Shown: one piece after another, positions 44,998 through 54,884 of the stretch
How the letters are laid out: every line of letters begins with the position of its first letter
How positions within the stretch are numbered: position 1 is the stretch's first letter
Assembly (NCBI GenBank): GCA_963629395.1
Contig: CAVGIV010000003.1
Coordinates: 12,876-76,875 of the forward strand
DNA: 64,000 nt
Reading direction: 5' to 3'
Origin: CAG-791 sp963629395
GTDB lineage: Bacteria; Bacillota; Clostridia; Lachnospirales; Lachnospiraceae
Position numbers and translations under genes: made by a program
Notes under the pieces: model-generated
What the model saw: the letters and a program-made list of their open reading frames with translations, nothing else
What the model was told of the DNA's origin: nothing
Databases searched by the model: none

Positions 44998-45717
44998 TCA
45001 ATCATCCCGGCTGTTCCGGCTCCTTGAGAGCAGCACCAGGCGGAGCAGCTGCAGAATCGAGGCTGCCGCTGCCGCAACATAGGTCAGCGCTGCCGCCCGC
45101 AGAACCGCTCTTGCCTTCCGGTTCTCGTCCGTTCCGAGAATTCCGTACTGCTCCAGCATCACCAGTGCCCTTCTGGAGGCATTGAATTCCACCGGGAGCG
45201 TAACGATCTGAAACAAAACGCCTGCAGAGAACAGCACAATTCCAATGGTGGTAAAGGTCTGCGACAATCCCAGAATCAGACTCAGCATAACGATCCAGAT
45301 TCCGGCATTGGAGCCAAAATTGGCAATCGGCACCAATGCGGTCCGAATCTGCAGCGGAACATAGCCCTGCTCGTGCTGCATCACATGCCCGCATTCATGC
45401 GCCGCCACACCAAGCGCCGCCACCGAGTGTGAGCCATACACCGAATCCGAAAGGTTTACCACCTGCTTGGACGGATCATAGTGGTCTGTAAGCTGTCCGG
45501 AAACACGCTGCACCGACACATTGTATACGCCGTTGCGCCGCAAGATCTCCCGGGCCACATCTGCTCCCGTCATGCCGCAGGCCGCGGCGGTTCTTGCGTA
45601 TCGGCGATACGTGAACTGAACGCGCATGCTTGCAAAAAGGCACAGCAGTGCGCCGATGACCACCAGAATCATTGTGTAATCGTAATAGTAGTATCCGTAA
45701 CCGTAACCCATATTCAT
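44998..45717 (-). CDS. Membrane zinc metallopeptidase, YugP/Zn_peptidase_2 family
   Basis: About 239 aa. A Tyr/Gly-rich N-terminus (GYGYGYYYYDYT), a first membrane helix, the zinc site AAHECGHVMQHEQGY (HExxH), then three further membrane helices and NASRRAL. This fits PF04298 (YugP), a conserved Firmicute membrane protease of unknown substrate. Start is ATG 45717 or 45711 after AAGGTGAGG. It sits between fmt and rsmB in the operon, which is common in this phylum; a role in membrane protein quality control is a guess. Confidence 0.92.
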   Translation of the reverse strand: MNMGYGYGYYYYDYTMILVVIGALLCLFASMRVQFTYRRYARTAAACGMTGADVAREILRRNGVYNVSVQRVSGQLTDHYDPSKQVVNLSDSVYGSHSVAALGVAAHECGHVMQHEQGYVPLQIRTALVPIANFGSNAGIWIVMLSLILGLSQTFTTIGIVLFSAGVLFQIVTLPVEFNASRRALVMLEQYGILGTDENRKARAVLRAAALTYVAAAAASILQLLRLVLLSRSRNSRDD

Positions 45718-45760
45718 CCTCACCTTCCGATGAATTCCGACTCTATTCGTACTTTGGTCT

Positions 45761-46741
45761 CTATCCCTGTCCCAGTACATCCCCCGGCTGCATCCGGCAG
45801 CCCATGAGAAACGCTGCGGCCGGCATTCTTTTTTTGCCCTCCAGCTGCAGATCCTCCAGTGCCAAAAGGCCATTCCCGGTCTGTATCCATAAGCGGTCCC
45901 TTGCCGCAGTCACCACTGTTCCCGGCTGTACATCCGGCGCACCCTTTGCCGCGGCATCGCCCCCCAATGCCTCTGAATCCTTCTCCGACACCGGAGCTGC
46001 CATCCAGATTTTCAAAAGCTTGCCGTTCCAATGTGTATAGGCGCTGGGCCACGGGTTCATGCCGCGCACCAGCCGTCCGATGGCCTCTGCGCTTTTATTC
46101 CAATCAATCTGTCCCATTTCCTTTCGGAGCATTTTGGCATAGCAGGACTTCGCATCATCCTGAGGAACCGGTGTGACCTCGCCCTTCTCCAGAAGATCCA
46201 GTGTCTTTAGAAGAAGTGATCCGCCCATCTGTGAGAGCTTTTCGTACAACGAGCCTGCCGTCTCCCTCTCGTCAAGAGGGACGGGTTCCTGCGTTAGGAT
46301 ATCGCCGGTATCCAGACCCTCATTCATCTGCATGATGGTATTACCGGCTTCCTTTTCTCCGTTTAGTACTGCCCATTGGATCGGTGCTGCGCCGCGGTAC
46401 CTGGGCAGGAGCGAGCCGTGAATATTCACGCACCCGTAGCGCGGCATTTCCAGAATCTCCTTCGGAAGAATCTGACCAAAGGCAGCTACTACAAAGATAT
46501 CCGCCTTTTCCTCATGCAGCCGATCGGTCGCTTCCTTTTCGCGGATTTTCTCAGGCTGGAATACCGGAATTTCGTATTCCAGCGCACATTTTTTAACATC
46601 GGAGGGTGCAGGCTTTCCGCTTCTTCCCTTGGGGCGATCCGGCTGCGTCACCACCAGCGTAACCTGGTGCCTGTCCGACTCTGCCAGAGCCTTCAGCGCC
46701 GGTACTGCAAAGTCCGGCGTACCCATGAATACAATTCTCAT
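45761..46741 (-). CDS. fmt: Methionyl-tRNA formyltransferase
   Basis: Formylates initiator Met-tRNA using 10-formyl-THF. 326 aa: N-terminal Rossmann domain with MGTPDFAVP, catalytic HGSLLPRYRGAAPI (His and preceding Asn) and Asp in GLDTGDI; a C-terminal OB-type tRNA-binding domain from about residue 210. Six nt after def, with GAGGAG overlapping the def stop, so the two are coupled; Def reverses on the finished protein what Fmt adds to the initiator. Confidence 0.97.
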   Translation of the reverse strand: MRIVFMGTPDFAVPALKALAESDRHQVTLVVTQPDRPKGRSGKPAPSDVKKCALEYEIPVFQPEKIREKEATDRLHEEKADIFVVAAFGQILPKEILEMPRYGCVNIHGSLLPRYRGAAPIQWAVLNGEKEAGNTIMQMNEGLDTGDILTQEPVPLDERETAGSLYEKLSQMGGSLLLKTLDLLEKGEVTPVPQDDAKSCYAKMLRKEMGQIDWNKSAEAIGRLVRGMNPWPSAYTHWNGKLLKIWMAAPVSEKDSEALGGDAAAKGAPDVQPGTVVTAARDRLWIQTGNGLLALEDLQLEGKKRMPAAAFLMGCRMQPGDVLGQG

Positions 46742-46747
46742 ATCGGC

Positions 46748-47236
46748 TTACTCCTCGCTTTGCATAAGCTCCTCGTTGTCCACAAGGCCGCCCTCAGCAA
46801 GATCCACATAGAGCTTTCCTTCCAGATGATCAAACTCATGACACATGGCCCGCGCCATCAGATCCGTTCCCTCGATCTCATACTCGTCCATGTTCTCATC
46901 AAAGGCAATTGCCTTTACATAGTCAGGTCTTGTCACCACACCGGACTTGCCCGGAACGGAAAGGCACCCTTCATAGCCTGTCTGCTCTCCGGAGCTTTCG
47001 ACAATGGTCGGGTTGATGAAGACCACCGGATCATTTCTCTCTTCGCTGATATCAATGACCACAATGCGCTTGAGAATGCCGACCTGCGGTGCGGCAAGGC
47101 CCACGCCGTTGGCCTCATACATAGTCTCCAGCATATCCCGGATAAGCTCCTGAATGCGGGGTGTCATTTCCTTTACTGCCTTTGCCTTCTTATTCAAAAT
47201 CGGATCGCCGATTTCGCGGATCGTCAATAATGCCAT
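46748..47236 (-). CDS. def: Peptide deformylase
   Basis: Removes the formyl group from nascent proteins. 162 aa with all three motifs: GVGLAAPQVG, EGCLSVP (metal Cys) and HEFDHLEG (HExxH). The lack of long insertions resembles type 1-like clostridial enzymes. GAGG upstream of the ATG. It lies 27 nt after priA and 6 nt before fmt. Confidence 0.97.
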   Translation of the reverse strand: MALLTIREIGDPILNKKAKAVKEMTPRIQELIRDMLETMYEANGVGLAAPQVGILKRIVVIDISEERNDPVVFINPTIVESSGEQTGYEGCLSVPGKSGVVTRPDYVKAIAFDENMDEYEIEGTDLMARAMCHEFDHLEGKLYVDLAEGGLVDNEELMQSEE

Positions 47237-47263
47237 TGCCTTCTACCTCGTTTTGTACTTTTC

Positions 47264-49540
47264 TCAATACGGATTCACTGGATCAAAATCAAACTGGAAC
47301 ACCGTATCCATGCCGGTGCTGGCCTTGCATGCCCGTCTTGCTGCAGCCTCCACCGCATCCTTACAAGCGATCAGTGTATCATAATCGGCGCTTTTAACAT
47401 AGAGAACATAGCGGTACTCGTCCCTGAGCTTTTCCAGGGCTGCCGCCGCCGGTCCGATCAGAATGCACCCATCTTTTGTTGCCGGGAGCCTTTCCAGAAG
47501 TGCCCTTGTCTGATTGGCAAAGAGCGCTGCATGCTCCTCTGATCTGGACGTCAGCTGAATGGCCAGCATATGCTCCGCCGGAGGATATCTGAGCAGCCTT
47601 CGATAGGTCATCTCCTCCCCGTAAAAGCCCTCATAATCCTGCTGCGCCGCATGCACAATGCTGTAGTGGGACGGATCGTAGGTCTGAATCACCACATTTC
47701 CCGGCTTGGTTCCCCTTCCTGCGCGGCCCGCCGCCTGTGTCAGGAGCTGGAAGGTCCGCTCCGCAGCCCTGTAATCCCCCATATGAAGGGACATATCCGC
47801 GAGCAGCACGCCCACCAGTGTCACGTTCGGGAAGTCATGTCCCTTCACTATCATCTGGGTGCCAATAAGGATGTCCGCCTCCTCATTGGCAAAGGCCGAC
47901 AATATTTTCTCATAGCTGGTCTTCGTTCTGGTAGTGTCTGCATCCATACGCAGAATCCTGGCCTTGGGATACGCCTTCTGCACGAGCTGCTCCACCTGCT
48001 CGGTCCCCGCCTGAAAGCCGCTGATATAGGATGATCCGCACTCCGGACATTTCGCCGGCATGTCTGTCTCATATCCGCAGTAGTGACACACTAGGCGTCC
48101 CTTTCCGTGGAGGGACAAGGAAACGCTGCAATGCGGACATTTGGGTACATAGCTGCAGCTGCGGCAGGAGACAAAGCCGGAAAATCCGCGGCGATTCAGG
48201 AACAATATGCTCTGCTCACCCCTATCCAGTCTCTCCTGCAGCAGACCGGACAGGCGTCTCGAGAGGATGGAATGATTGCCGCTTCGCATCTCCTGGCGCA
48301 TATCCGCAATCTCTGTCTGCGGAAGACTCCCGCCCGTGAGTCTCTTCGTCAGGCGATACAGCCGAAAGCATCCCTGCATGGCCTGATAGTAGGAATCCAG
48401 AGACGGTGTTGCCGAGCCAAGGACAACAACACCCCGATGCATCCTTGCAATCTGAATGGCCACATCTCTTGCGTGGTACTTGGGCATCGACTCATTTTTG
48501 TAGCTGCTCTCGTGCTCCTCATCCATGATGATAATGCCGATCCGGGGAAAGGGCGTGAACAGCGCGGATCTTGGCCCGATGATAACATCAATCTCCCCTC
48601 GCCTTGCGCGCTCGAACTGGTCGCTCTTCTCACTCTCCGAAAGGGCCGAATTCATCACCGATACCCGGTCGCCAAAGTGCCGGTAGAACCGCATCAGGGT
48701 CTGGTAGGTCAGTGAAATCTCCGGGATGAGCATAATGGCTTTGCCGCCCTCGGCCACGATTTTCTCGATGATTGCGATGTATACCTCCGTTTTGCCGCTG
48801 CCGGTGATGCCGTGAAGGAGAGAAACTCTCGGCACCTCCTCCTGATTCTGCGGCAGCTCCCGGATTTTGCAGTAATCCTCGAAAATACCTTCCACAGCCG
48901 CGCGCTGCTCCTTGCTTAGCTCCTTTGGTGTTCCTCCATCCGCGGCGGCCGCCACCGGATTCCGAAGACTCGTCTTTGTCTGGATTTCCAGAATCCCCTG
49001 CTTTTCCAGAGCTCTCAGCGTTTCTCTTGTCACATGAAGCTTCTGCAGCATCAGCTGATATGGCTGCTGATCTGCCTCCAGAAGCGCTCTTAAAACCCGT
49101 TCCCTGGCCACCTGATGCTTCATGGCAAACTGATGCCGTTTTTCTTCCGCTTCCCCCGGCGAAAGGAGAAGCCGAACCGTTTTCTCCTCCACGGGCCTGG
49201 CCGATCCTCTGCTCGTGACCACCGTCTTCAGCGCAGCCGCAAAGGTCGAGCCATAGCGTCTTTTCATCCACAATGCCAGCTGCACAGAAGACTCACCGGT
49301 TTCTCCGGAATCACTGCGCGCCACCTCGCGAATCTCCTTCACCTGCGCATCCGGATATTCGCAGGTGTCCGAAAAGCCGATCACATACCCCTTCCGCACC
49401 GAATTCCCTCTCCCGAAGGGTACGACAACAAGACTCCCAAGGCCCAGCTGTGCATCCAGGGCCTCCGGAATCCTGTAAGTAAACGGCCGGTCCAACCGTC
49501 CGTGTGAAATGTCGATGACAATCTGTGCGTAACGATGCAT
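47264..49540 (-). CDS. priA: Primosomal helicase PriA
   Basis: Restarts replication at stalled forks. 758 aa: an N-terminal 3' DNA-binding domain (FTYRIPEALDAQLGLGSLVVVPFG), superfamily 2 helicase with Walker A HGITGSGKTEVY and DEEH motif II, a zinc region (CRSCSYVPKCPHC, CHYCG, CPECGS) and helicase motifs V-VI (GTQMIVKGHDFPNV, QAAGRAGRG). Eight cysteines for two zinc ions are all present. It starts five nt after murE with a weak Shine-Dalgarno, so it likely relies on coupling. Confidence 0.97.
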   Translation of the reverse strand: MHRYAQIVIDISHGRLDRPFTYRIPEALDAQLGLGSLVVVPFGRGNSVRKGYVIGFSDTCEYPDAQVKEIREVARSDSGETGESSVQLALWMKRRYGSTFAAALKTVVTSRGSARPVEEKTVRLLLSPGEAEEKRHQFAMKHQVARERVLRALLEADQQPYQLMLQKLHVTRETLRALEKQGILEIQTKTSLRNPVAAAADGGTPKELSKEQRAAVEGIFEDYCKIRELPQNQEEVPRVSLLHGITGSGKTEVYIAIIEKIVAEGGKAIMLIPEISLTYQTLMRFYRHFGDRVSVMNSALSESEKSDQFERARRGEIDVIIGPRSALFTPFPRIGIIIMDEEHESSYKNESMPKYHARDVAIQIARMHRGVVVLGSATPSLDSYYQAMQGCFRLYRLTKRLTGGSLPQTEIADMRQEMRSGNHSILSRRLSGLLQERLDRGEQSILFLNRRGFSGFVSCRSCSYVPKCPHCSVSLSLHGKGRLVCHYCGYETDMPAKCPECGSSYISGFQAGTEQVEQLVQKAYPKARILRMDADTTRTKTSYEKILSAFANEEADILIGTQMIVKGHDFPNVTLVGVLLADMSLHMGDYRAAERTFQLLTQAAGRAGRGTKPGNVVIQTYDPSHYSIVHAAQQDYEGFYGEEMTYRRLLRYPPAEHMLAIQLTSRSEEHAALFANQTRALLERLPATKDGCILIGPAAAALEKLRDEYRYVLYVKSADYDTLIACKDAVEAAARRACKASTGMDTVFQFDFDPVNPY

Positions 49541-49545
49541 GTGCT

Positions 49546-51078
49546 TTACCGCGCTGCGTCCTTCTGCAAAATATCCGCAATGATGACGCGCTCGTCCATC
49601 GGATACTTTCTGCCCTTGATCTCCTGGTAATCCTCATGCCCCTTGCCGGCAAGGACGATGATATCTCCCGGCTCGCCGTGGTGAATTGCATAGGCGATCG
49701 CTTCCCGGCGGTCCGGAATGGTCACATAGGCTCCCGTCGTCCCGGAGATTCCCGTGACGATGTCCTGAATGATATCCATCGGCTCCTCATCCCGCGGATT
49801 GTCCGATGTGATGATGGAAAGATCCGAGAGCCGTCCGGATACCTCGCCCATCTCAAAGCGTCGCGCCCTTGAGCGGTTTCCTCCACAGCCGAACAGCGTA
49901 ACCAGCCGGTGCGGATGGTACTCCTTCAGCGTAGATAAAAGGCTCTCAAGCGCCACCGCATTGTGCGCGTAATCAATCATCAGCGTAAACGCATCGCTGA
50001 CCTTTACCAGCTCGATTCTGCCCTTTGCTCTGGCCCCAGCCAGCGCCGCTTCCACATCCTCTGCCTTCACATCAAACGCATGGCAGATGGCAATGGCGGC
50101 CAGTGCATTGTACACGCTGAACCGCCCCGGCGTCGGCACCTCACAGCCTAGCTCGGCGATTCCCCTTGTCCGGAACGAAATCCCGAGCTCGCCGGGCTTT
50201 TGGATCAGCTGCAGATCCTCGGCATACAGATCGTTGGAGGGATCCATTCCATAAGAAAGCACCCTGCAGGAGCTCCCCTCCAGAATTGAATCCTTATGCG
50301 GATCGTCTCCGTTGACAATGGCCAGACGGCACTGACGGAACAAGAGGCTCTTGCAATGCAGATAATCTGCAAAATCCTTGTGCTCGTTCGGCCCGATGTG
50401 GTCCTCGGACAGATTGGTGAAGACACCGATATCGAACAGAATTCCTGCCGTACGATCCAGCATAAGTGCCTGGGAGGACACCTCCATCACGACCGCCTCC
50501 ACGCCGTCATCCGCCATTTCGCGCAGCGTTTTCTGCAGTGCAAGAGACTCCGGCGTCGTATTGTTCGCCGGCCGGTGTACCTCATGCCAGGTGGACTCAA
50601 TGGTGCCGATCAGTCCGACATCCATTCCGGCTCTTTCCAGAATGGAGCGCACCAGGTATGTCGTCGTAGTTTTCCCCTTTGTGCCGGTAATGCCGATCAT
50701 CTTCAGCTCTTTAGCCGGATGCCCGTAAAAGGCTGCAGACACCAGTGCCATTCCGCGCCGCGTCGACTTCACGCGAATCAGAACCAGATCATCTGCGGCC
50801 GCCCCAGCTTCCGCTCCTATCGGATCGACATCGTGCTCGGTGAGAATGGCCGTAGTCCCGGCTGCCGCCACCTGCGGAATATAGCTGTGCCCGTCTGACT
50901 TTGCTCCGCAAATGGCAAAAAACAGGATTCCCCGGCCAGCATGTCTGGAATCGTTCGTGATATCCAGAACCTCCTGCTGCAGAAGGCGCCGTCCCTTCTC
51001 CGAATCCTTCGCAAGCGGACTTCCGCCCGCATCATAAAGCTCATACTCCAGTTCCTGTATCAAATTCTCCAGCTGCAT
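49546..51078 (-). CDS. murE: UDP-MurNAc-tripeptide synthetase MurE, meso-DAP type
   Basis: Adds the third amino acid to the peptidoglycan stem peptide. 510 aa: P-loop GITGTKGKTTT, a central ligase domain (NLSEDHIGPNEH), and C-terminal DNPRDEEP. DNPR is the signature for meso-diaminopimelate, so the wall is mDAP-linked. Start at 51078 has AGAGG seven bases upstream. First gene of the operon through priA to rsgA, well away from the division cluster that carries mraY. Confidence 0.96.
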   Translation of the reverse strand: MQLENLIQELEYELYDAGGSPLAKDSEKGRRLLQQEVLDITNDSRHAGRGILFFAICGAKSDGHSYIPQVAAAGTTAILTEHDVDPIGAEAGAAADDLVLIRVKSTRRGMALVSAAFYGHPAKELKMIGITGTKGKTTTTYLVRSILERAGMDVGLIGTIESTWHEVHRPANNTTPESLALQKTLREMADDGVEAVVMEVSSQALMLDRTAGILFDIGVFTNLSEDHIGPNEHKDFADYLHCKSLLFRQCRLAIVNGDDPHKDSILEGSSCRVLSYGMDPSNDLYAEDLQLIQKPGELGISFRTRGIAELGCEVPTPGRFSVYNALAAIAICHAFDVKAEDVEAALAGARAKGRIELVKVSDAFTLMIDYAHNAVALESLLSTLKEYHPHRLVTLFGCGGNRSRARRFEMGEVSGRLSDLSIITSDNPRDEEPMDIIQDIVTGISGTTGAYVTIPDRREAIAYAIHHGEPGDIIVLAGKGHEDYQEIKGRKYPMDERVIIADILQKDAAR

Positions 51079-51395
51079 TGGTAGACCTCTTTTCTTTTGT
51101 TTGCAGTAACAGGCTTGCATTCGTTTAGAAATGCTTTAGACTTTTTAGAAATTCCTTAGATCACGTACACATTTTCAACACATTTTCCCGTTATGATCTT
51201 TATCAAGATAGTTACTTACTCACTATCTCCCCCCCTCATAAGAAGTAGTAAAAGAGAAAGGCATCTGCACCCGCAGGTGCCTTTTTCTATTGCAGGCTGT
51301 GCAATAATTTCTGATCCCCGTTCCATGCTCATCAGCTGTTTTGCTTCCGTTTGCATAGCTTGCTGCTATGCAGCCATCTTTTGCGTTCTCTACGA
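51079..51395. other. Intergenic stretch before murE
   Basis: 317 bp without a gene. It holds a hairpin at 51257-51284 (AAAGGCA and CTGC arms, 12 bp with one wobble) with TTTTTCT on the plus strand and CTTTCTCTTTT on the minus strand, most likely ending the RluD-type gene transcript. AT-rich sequence at 51120-51210 should hold the murE promoter, but no convincing -35/-10 pair was found. Confidence 0.45.
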
Positions 51396-52346
51396 TCACC
51401 GCAGCCCCTCCAGCCTGCTGCGGATGCACAATCTCTCTCCCGTAAACGGCTGGTCAAGCTCGACACATACGGCCTGCAGCATCGCATGCTGCCCTGCAGG
51501 TCCTGCCTCCTCTGCCATGGACTTTACGTGATCCATCTTTTCCGTTTCCGCCGCAGATCCATACAGTGTATCTCCCACCAGCGGATGTCCGATCGATGCC
51601 ATATGAACACGGATCTGATGGGTCCGCCCAGTATCAATGTGCAGCTGCAGAAGGGAGTACGTTTCCGGCTGCGCCGTCACCTCCCGCAGCACCTCATAAT
51701 GCGTGACCGCTCGAAGTCCCGTTGTTCCCTTTTCACATACCCGCATCTTCATCAGAACGCCCGGAACCTTCTCCATGTCACGATCGATGGTTCCTGCCTT
51801 CTCATCTTCCGGAAAACACCCCTCACACAGTGCCTGATAGGTTCGAACAAATCGCCCCTCTTCCCGCTGCCGCTGCAGCCGCGCCGCCGATGCGCGGTTC
51901 CTCGCAAAGACAAGCACGCCCGACGTTTCCTTATCCAGTCTCCCGATGATGCGCAGTCCAGAGGAGTCCTTCAGATATTCCGTCAGGTAATTCGCCACGG
52001 TATCTGCATAGTGTCCGGGACAAGGGTGCACCACTTCGCCCGCCTCCTTGTCGACGGCAATCAGATCCTCATCCTCATAAAGGACCCGCACCGGCCCCTT
52101 CACCGGCAGGAGCTTGCTCTCATCCCGCTCCTCCGGGAGAATGATCTGCAGCGTCTGTCCCGGCTGCATCCTGTGTGTCACCCGAATGGGTTCTCCGTTG
52201 CAGGTGATCCCCTCAGGAATAAATTTAGCTGCGCTGATCTCGTGCCCCGTCACCCGCACACAGTTCTTGAGCACCAGATTGACCAGGCCGCCCGCCGTCT
52301 TTGTCAGATCCTCTTCCTGCAGTGTATAGCGTAGTATTTTATCCAT
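51396..52346 (-). CDS. RluA/RluD-family 23S rRNA pseudouridine synthase
   Basis: 316 aa. An S4-like N-terminal part (residues 15-80), then the RluA catalytic motif GRLDKETSGVLVFA with nucleophilic Asp, and HQIRVHMASIGHPLVGD. Acts on large-subunit rRNA or tRNA uridines; the precise site is not readable. The ATG at 52346 has no good Shine-Dalgarno, but the conserved N-terminus supports it. Monocistronic: a repeat family C copy lies upstream and a hairpin downstream. Confidence 0.92.
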   Translation of the reverse strand: MDKILRYTLQEEDLTKTAGGLVNLVLKNCVRVTGHEISAAKFIPEGITCNGEPIRVTHRMQPGQTLQIILPEERDESKLLPVKGPVRVLYEDEDLIAVDKEAGEVVHPCPGHYADTVANYLTEYLKDSSGLRIIGRLDKETSGVLVFARNRASAARLQRQREEGRFVRTYQALCEGCFPEDEKAGTIDRDMEKVPGVLMKMRVCEKGTTGLRAVTHYEVLREVTAQPETYSLLQLHIDTGRTHQIRVHMASIGHPLVGDTLYGSAAETEKMDHVKSMAEEAGPAGQHAMLQAVCVELDQPFTGERLCIRSRLEGLR

Positions 52347-52360
52347 AAAATTGTATATCT

Positions 52361-52416
52361 GTTACTGTAAAAATCCCGGACAGCTGCTGATTTTTATTTG
52401 TAGCGGTGCTTGCTCC
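52361..52416. repeat. Repeat family C copy 1
   Basis: Shares TACTGTWAAAATCCC, a short variable part, TTTTTATTTGTRG and GCTTGCTC/CCTGCTC with 57683-57750 in the same order. It fills most of the gap between the RluD-type and YczE-type genes. Confidence 0.65.
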
Positions 52417-52439
52417 CGCAGATCAACAGTAAATCCGGA

Positions 52440-53096
52440 TCAATTCCCGGAAAGCCCGGCCAGCTTCTGCAGCGGCTCTTTTGCAAAATGATTGAAAACA
52501 GCTATAACCCTGCCGACTCCGATCATCGACAGGATGGTTCCCAGTCCGATTCCCAGGAGCGGTGATCCGAAAAGGCATCCCAGAACAAACGAAATGGCAA
52601 CGGAGCAAAGGTCCACGCAGTTCTTGGTAAAACCCAGCTCCTTACCGGCGCGGTCTGCAATGCAGCTGACAATACCGTCTCCGGGATTGGGCACCAGCTG
52701 CATATCCACAGTGAGCGCCGCTCCGATTCCCGTCAGCACAAGCCCCGCAATCAGCGTGGCCAGATCCATGCCGAAATTCCCGCTCTGATACCCCAGAGCT
52801 GCCTTGAACAGCGCCATAAACCGGGTAAAAACGATACTCAGAACAATCTGCAGCGCATCCGTCAGTTTCCGATTCTTCCCTTTTATCACAAACTGCACCA
52901 CTACAAAGATGCAGTACAGAACAAGTGTCAGATTGGCCAAACTGATTCCGGTTCCCTGGCTGATGGTATATGGAACGGAGATGATCGCCGAGGATCCCAG
53001 TCCCGCCTCCGTATTCAGTGTCAGCCCCAGCGCCAGCACCACCATGCCGAATAAATACAGTCCAACTCGCCATACTGTGGCCTTTCTTTCACTCAT
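52440..53096 (-). CDS. YczE/YyaS-type integral membrane protein
   Basis: 218 aa, five to six membrane segments. LNTEAGLGSSAIISVPYTISQGTGIS and NPGDGIVSCIADRAGKELGF resemble the YczE/YitT-like Firmicute membrane family. Members are membrane proteins of unknown function, some next to regulators or transport genes. Start chosen at MSERKAT; GGAGGAG lies 12 nt upstream. Family B and C repeats flank it, so it appears isolated. Confidence 0.8.
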   Translation of the reverse strand: MSERKATVWRVGLYLFGMVVLALGLTLNTEAGLGSSAIISVPYTISQGTGISLANLTLVLYCIFVVVQFVIKGKNRKLTDALQIVLSIVFTRFMALFKAALGYQSGNFGMDLATLIAGLVLTGIGAALTVDMQLVPNPGDGIVSCIADRAGKELGFTKNCVDLCSVAISFVLGCLFGSPLLGIGLGTILSMIGVGRVIAVFNHFAKEPLQKLAGLSGN

Positions 53097-53129
53097 TTTC
53101 TCTTTTGCTCCTCCTTCGATGTCATGGTG

Positions 53130-53191
53130 TAGCCATTCAGAGCCCATTCGCAAAACCGCTGCCACAAAGCTCCTCTTTTACTCATGCGGCG
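53130..53191. repeat. Repeat family B copy between UbiB and YczE-type genes
   Basis: Aligns with 34381-34436 (45 of 56 positions from 53136). The final bases reach the UbiB stop codon. The hairpin arms are CGCTGC and GCGGCG; one arm change keeps pairing (T-G to C-G). Confidence 0.75.
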
Positions 53192-54847
53192 TCACTTCCA
53201 AAACCGAAAGCCCTTGCGATCCTTTTTGGGCTTTCGATAGCGATAATAGATGTTGCGCAGCACCAGGAACATACTTGCTCCCAGGGCGAAAATAAATCCT
53301 GCTGCCCCCAGTACCGGAATCCCCATCACCTTCGGCTGCATGTCAGTCGTGCATATAATAGCCGACGACATGAGAAGTGCTGCGATGCACACGCCAATGA
53401 CCAGGTTCCGTACCAGTGCATAGGCCACCACCGTGAACTCATCCTGTGCGCTCATAATGATATTCACCTTTGCGCGTCCGTGCAGGAATTCATTCAATGT
53501 ATCCGTCGTCAGAGCCGGGATCTCTGCACCCTTTTTAACTGCGCGGTACAGCGTTCTCCCTCCCTTTCCCAGCTCCTTCTTAAGGTCGAGCTGGTGCAGA
53601 TAGTCTTCCGAGAACCTGGTTACAGCGATCTGGAACATGTTGATGTCCGGACTGATTTCGGCGAGCACGCCTTCTACATGGGCCAGGCCCCGGCACAGCA
53701 TCGTTACGCCGTGCGGAAGACTGATGCCGTTTTCCTTCATGATTTCCATCAAATCCGCCAGAACCTCGGCAATGTCAATGCCACCCATCGATGCAGAGCC
53801 GTAATCATCCAGAAACTTCCGAAGATCCTCCCATAGCTTTGCCCGGTCCGGACGTCCGCGGAATTCACCGATCTCCAGGACCGCATTCTCCACCATGGTA
53901 ACATCGTGAAGAGCAATTCCCTGCACGCCCTTCACCATCACCTTCCGGTCCTTCTCCGAAAGCCGTCCCATCATGCCCATATCAATCCAGACGATTTTCC
54001 CGCCGCTGACCTTTACGTTTCCGGGATGCGGATCTGCATGGAAAAAGCCGTCGTCCATCACCTGCTTGATGAAATTATTGACGTATTTGGTGCCGATTTC
54101 GTGAAGGTCATAGCCGCCCTCCAGAAGCGTTTCCTTGTCATTGATGGCAGTACCTTCAATGTATTCCATCACCAGCACACGGCTGGTCGTAAACTCATGG
54201 TAAAGCTTGGGACAGGAAACATAAACAATTCCCTTGTTGTTGCGCGCGAACTCCTCCATATTGGCTGCTTCTTTGAGGAAATCCATTTCCTCCTGCGCAA
54301 CACTCCAGAGCTCATCCAGAACCATATTAAGGTCCACGAGGTTCTTCAGATCCCCCACCGGCGGCATCAGATGCACCAGACGATGCAAAAGGCTGATGTC
54401 TCTTGCCATGACGTCATAGATTCCCTTGCGCTGTACCTTGACAACAACATCCTCTCCCGTTAAAAGAACTGCCTTATGTACCTGTGCAATGGAGGCAGAA
54501 CCAAGGGGCTTTGGATCAATGGAAGAAAACACCTCATGCCAGTCCTGACGGTAGGAGCGGTTGATCACCTCCTCCACCGTTTCAAACGGCATCGGTGCAA
54601 CACTGGAATTGAGCTTCAGCAGCTCATCACAGTATCTGGCGGGAAGAATGTCCGAATGGAGCGACATGATCTGTCCGATCTTGATATAGGTCGGCCCCAG
54701 CTCCTCCAGAATGGTGCGGAGCTTCTCCGGCGTCACGCCTCTTGTAATCTTGTTGCGGACCAGAACATCCTTGATTTCTGCCAGACGAGACTTATTGTCC
54801 TGCACTTTTTTGTCTTTGTTTGCTGTTGCCTCGTTTTCTGTCTGCAT
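53192..54847 (-). CDS. UbiB/AarF/ABC1-family atypical kinase
   Basis: 551 aa. The KxGQ motif (YIKIGQIMS) and Ala-rich loop (LGSASIAQVHKA) characteristic of UbiB replace the normal kinase nucleotide loop; ADPHPGN and DMGMMG supply catalytic and metal residues. Two C-terminal membrane helices (about 490-540) anchor it. In organisms that lack ubiquinone, such as this presumed anaerobe, the target is unknown; a lipid-related role is likely. The small helical gene upstream is a phasin-like protein often paired with this family. Confidence 0.93.
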   Translation of the reverse strand: MQTENEATANKDKKVQDNKSRLAEIKDVLVRNKITRGVTPEKLRTILEELGPTYIKIGQIMSLHSDILPARYCDELLKLNSSVAPMPFETVEEVINRSYRQDWHEVFSSIDPKPLGSASIAQVHKAVLLTGEDVVVKVQRKGIYDVMARDISLLHRLVHLMPPVGDLKNLVDLNMVLDELWSVAQEEMDFLKEAANMEEFARNNKGIVYVSCPKLYHEFTTSRVLVMEYIEGTAINDKETLLEGGYDLHEIGTKYVNNFIKQVMDDGFFHADPHPGNVKVSGGKIVWIDMGMMGRLSEKDRKVMVKGVQGIALHDVTMVENAVLEIGEFRGRPDRAKLWEDLRKFLDDYGSASMGGIDIAEVLADLMEIMKENGISLPHGVTMLCRGLAHVEGVLAEISPDINMFQIAVTRFSEDYLHQLDLKKELGKGGRTLYRAVKKGAEIPALTTDTLNEFLHGRAKVNIIMSAQDEFTVVAYALVRNLVIGVCIAALLMSSAIICTTDMQPKVMGIPVLGAAGFIFALGASMFLVLRNIYYRYRKPKKDRKGFRFWK

Positions 54848-54884
54848 ATCCTTATCCTGAGAACTATCCTGGTATCACACAATG

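Noticed and set aside
51257..51284. Plus-strand terminator implying a missed plus-strand gene before 51250
   Set aside because: No credible plus-strand gene exists upstream; the hairpin also suits the minus-strand RluD-type transcript.
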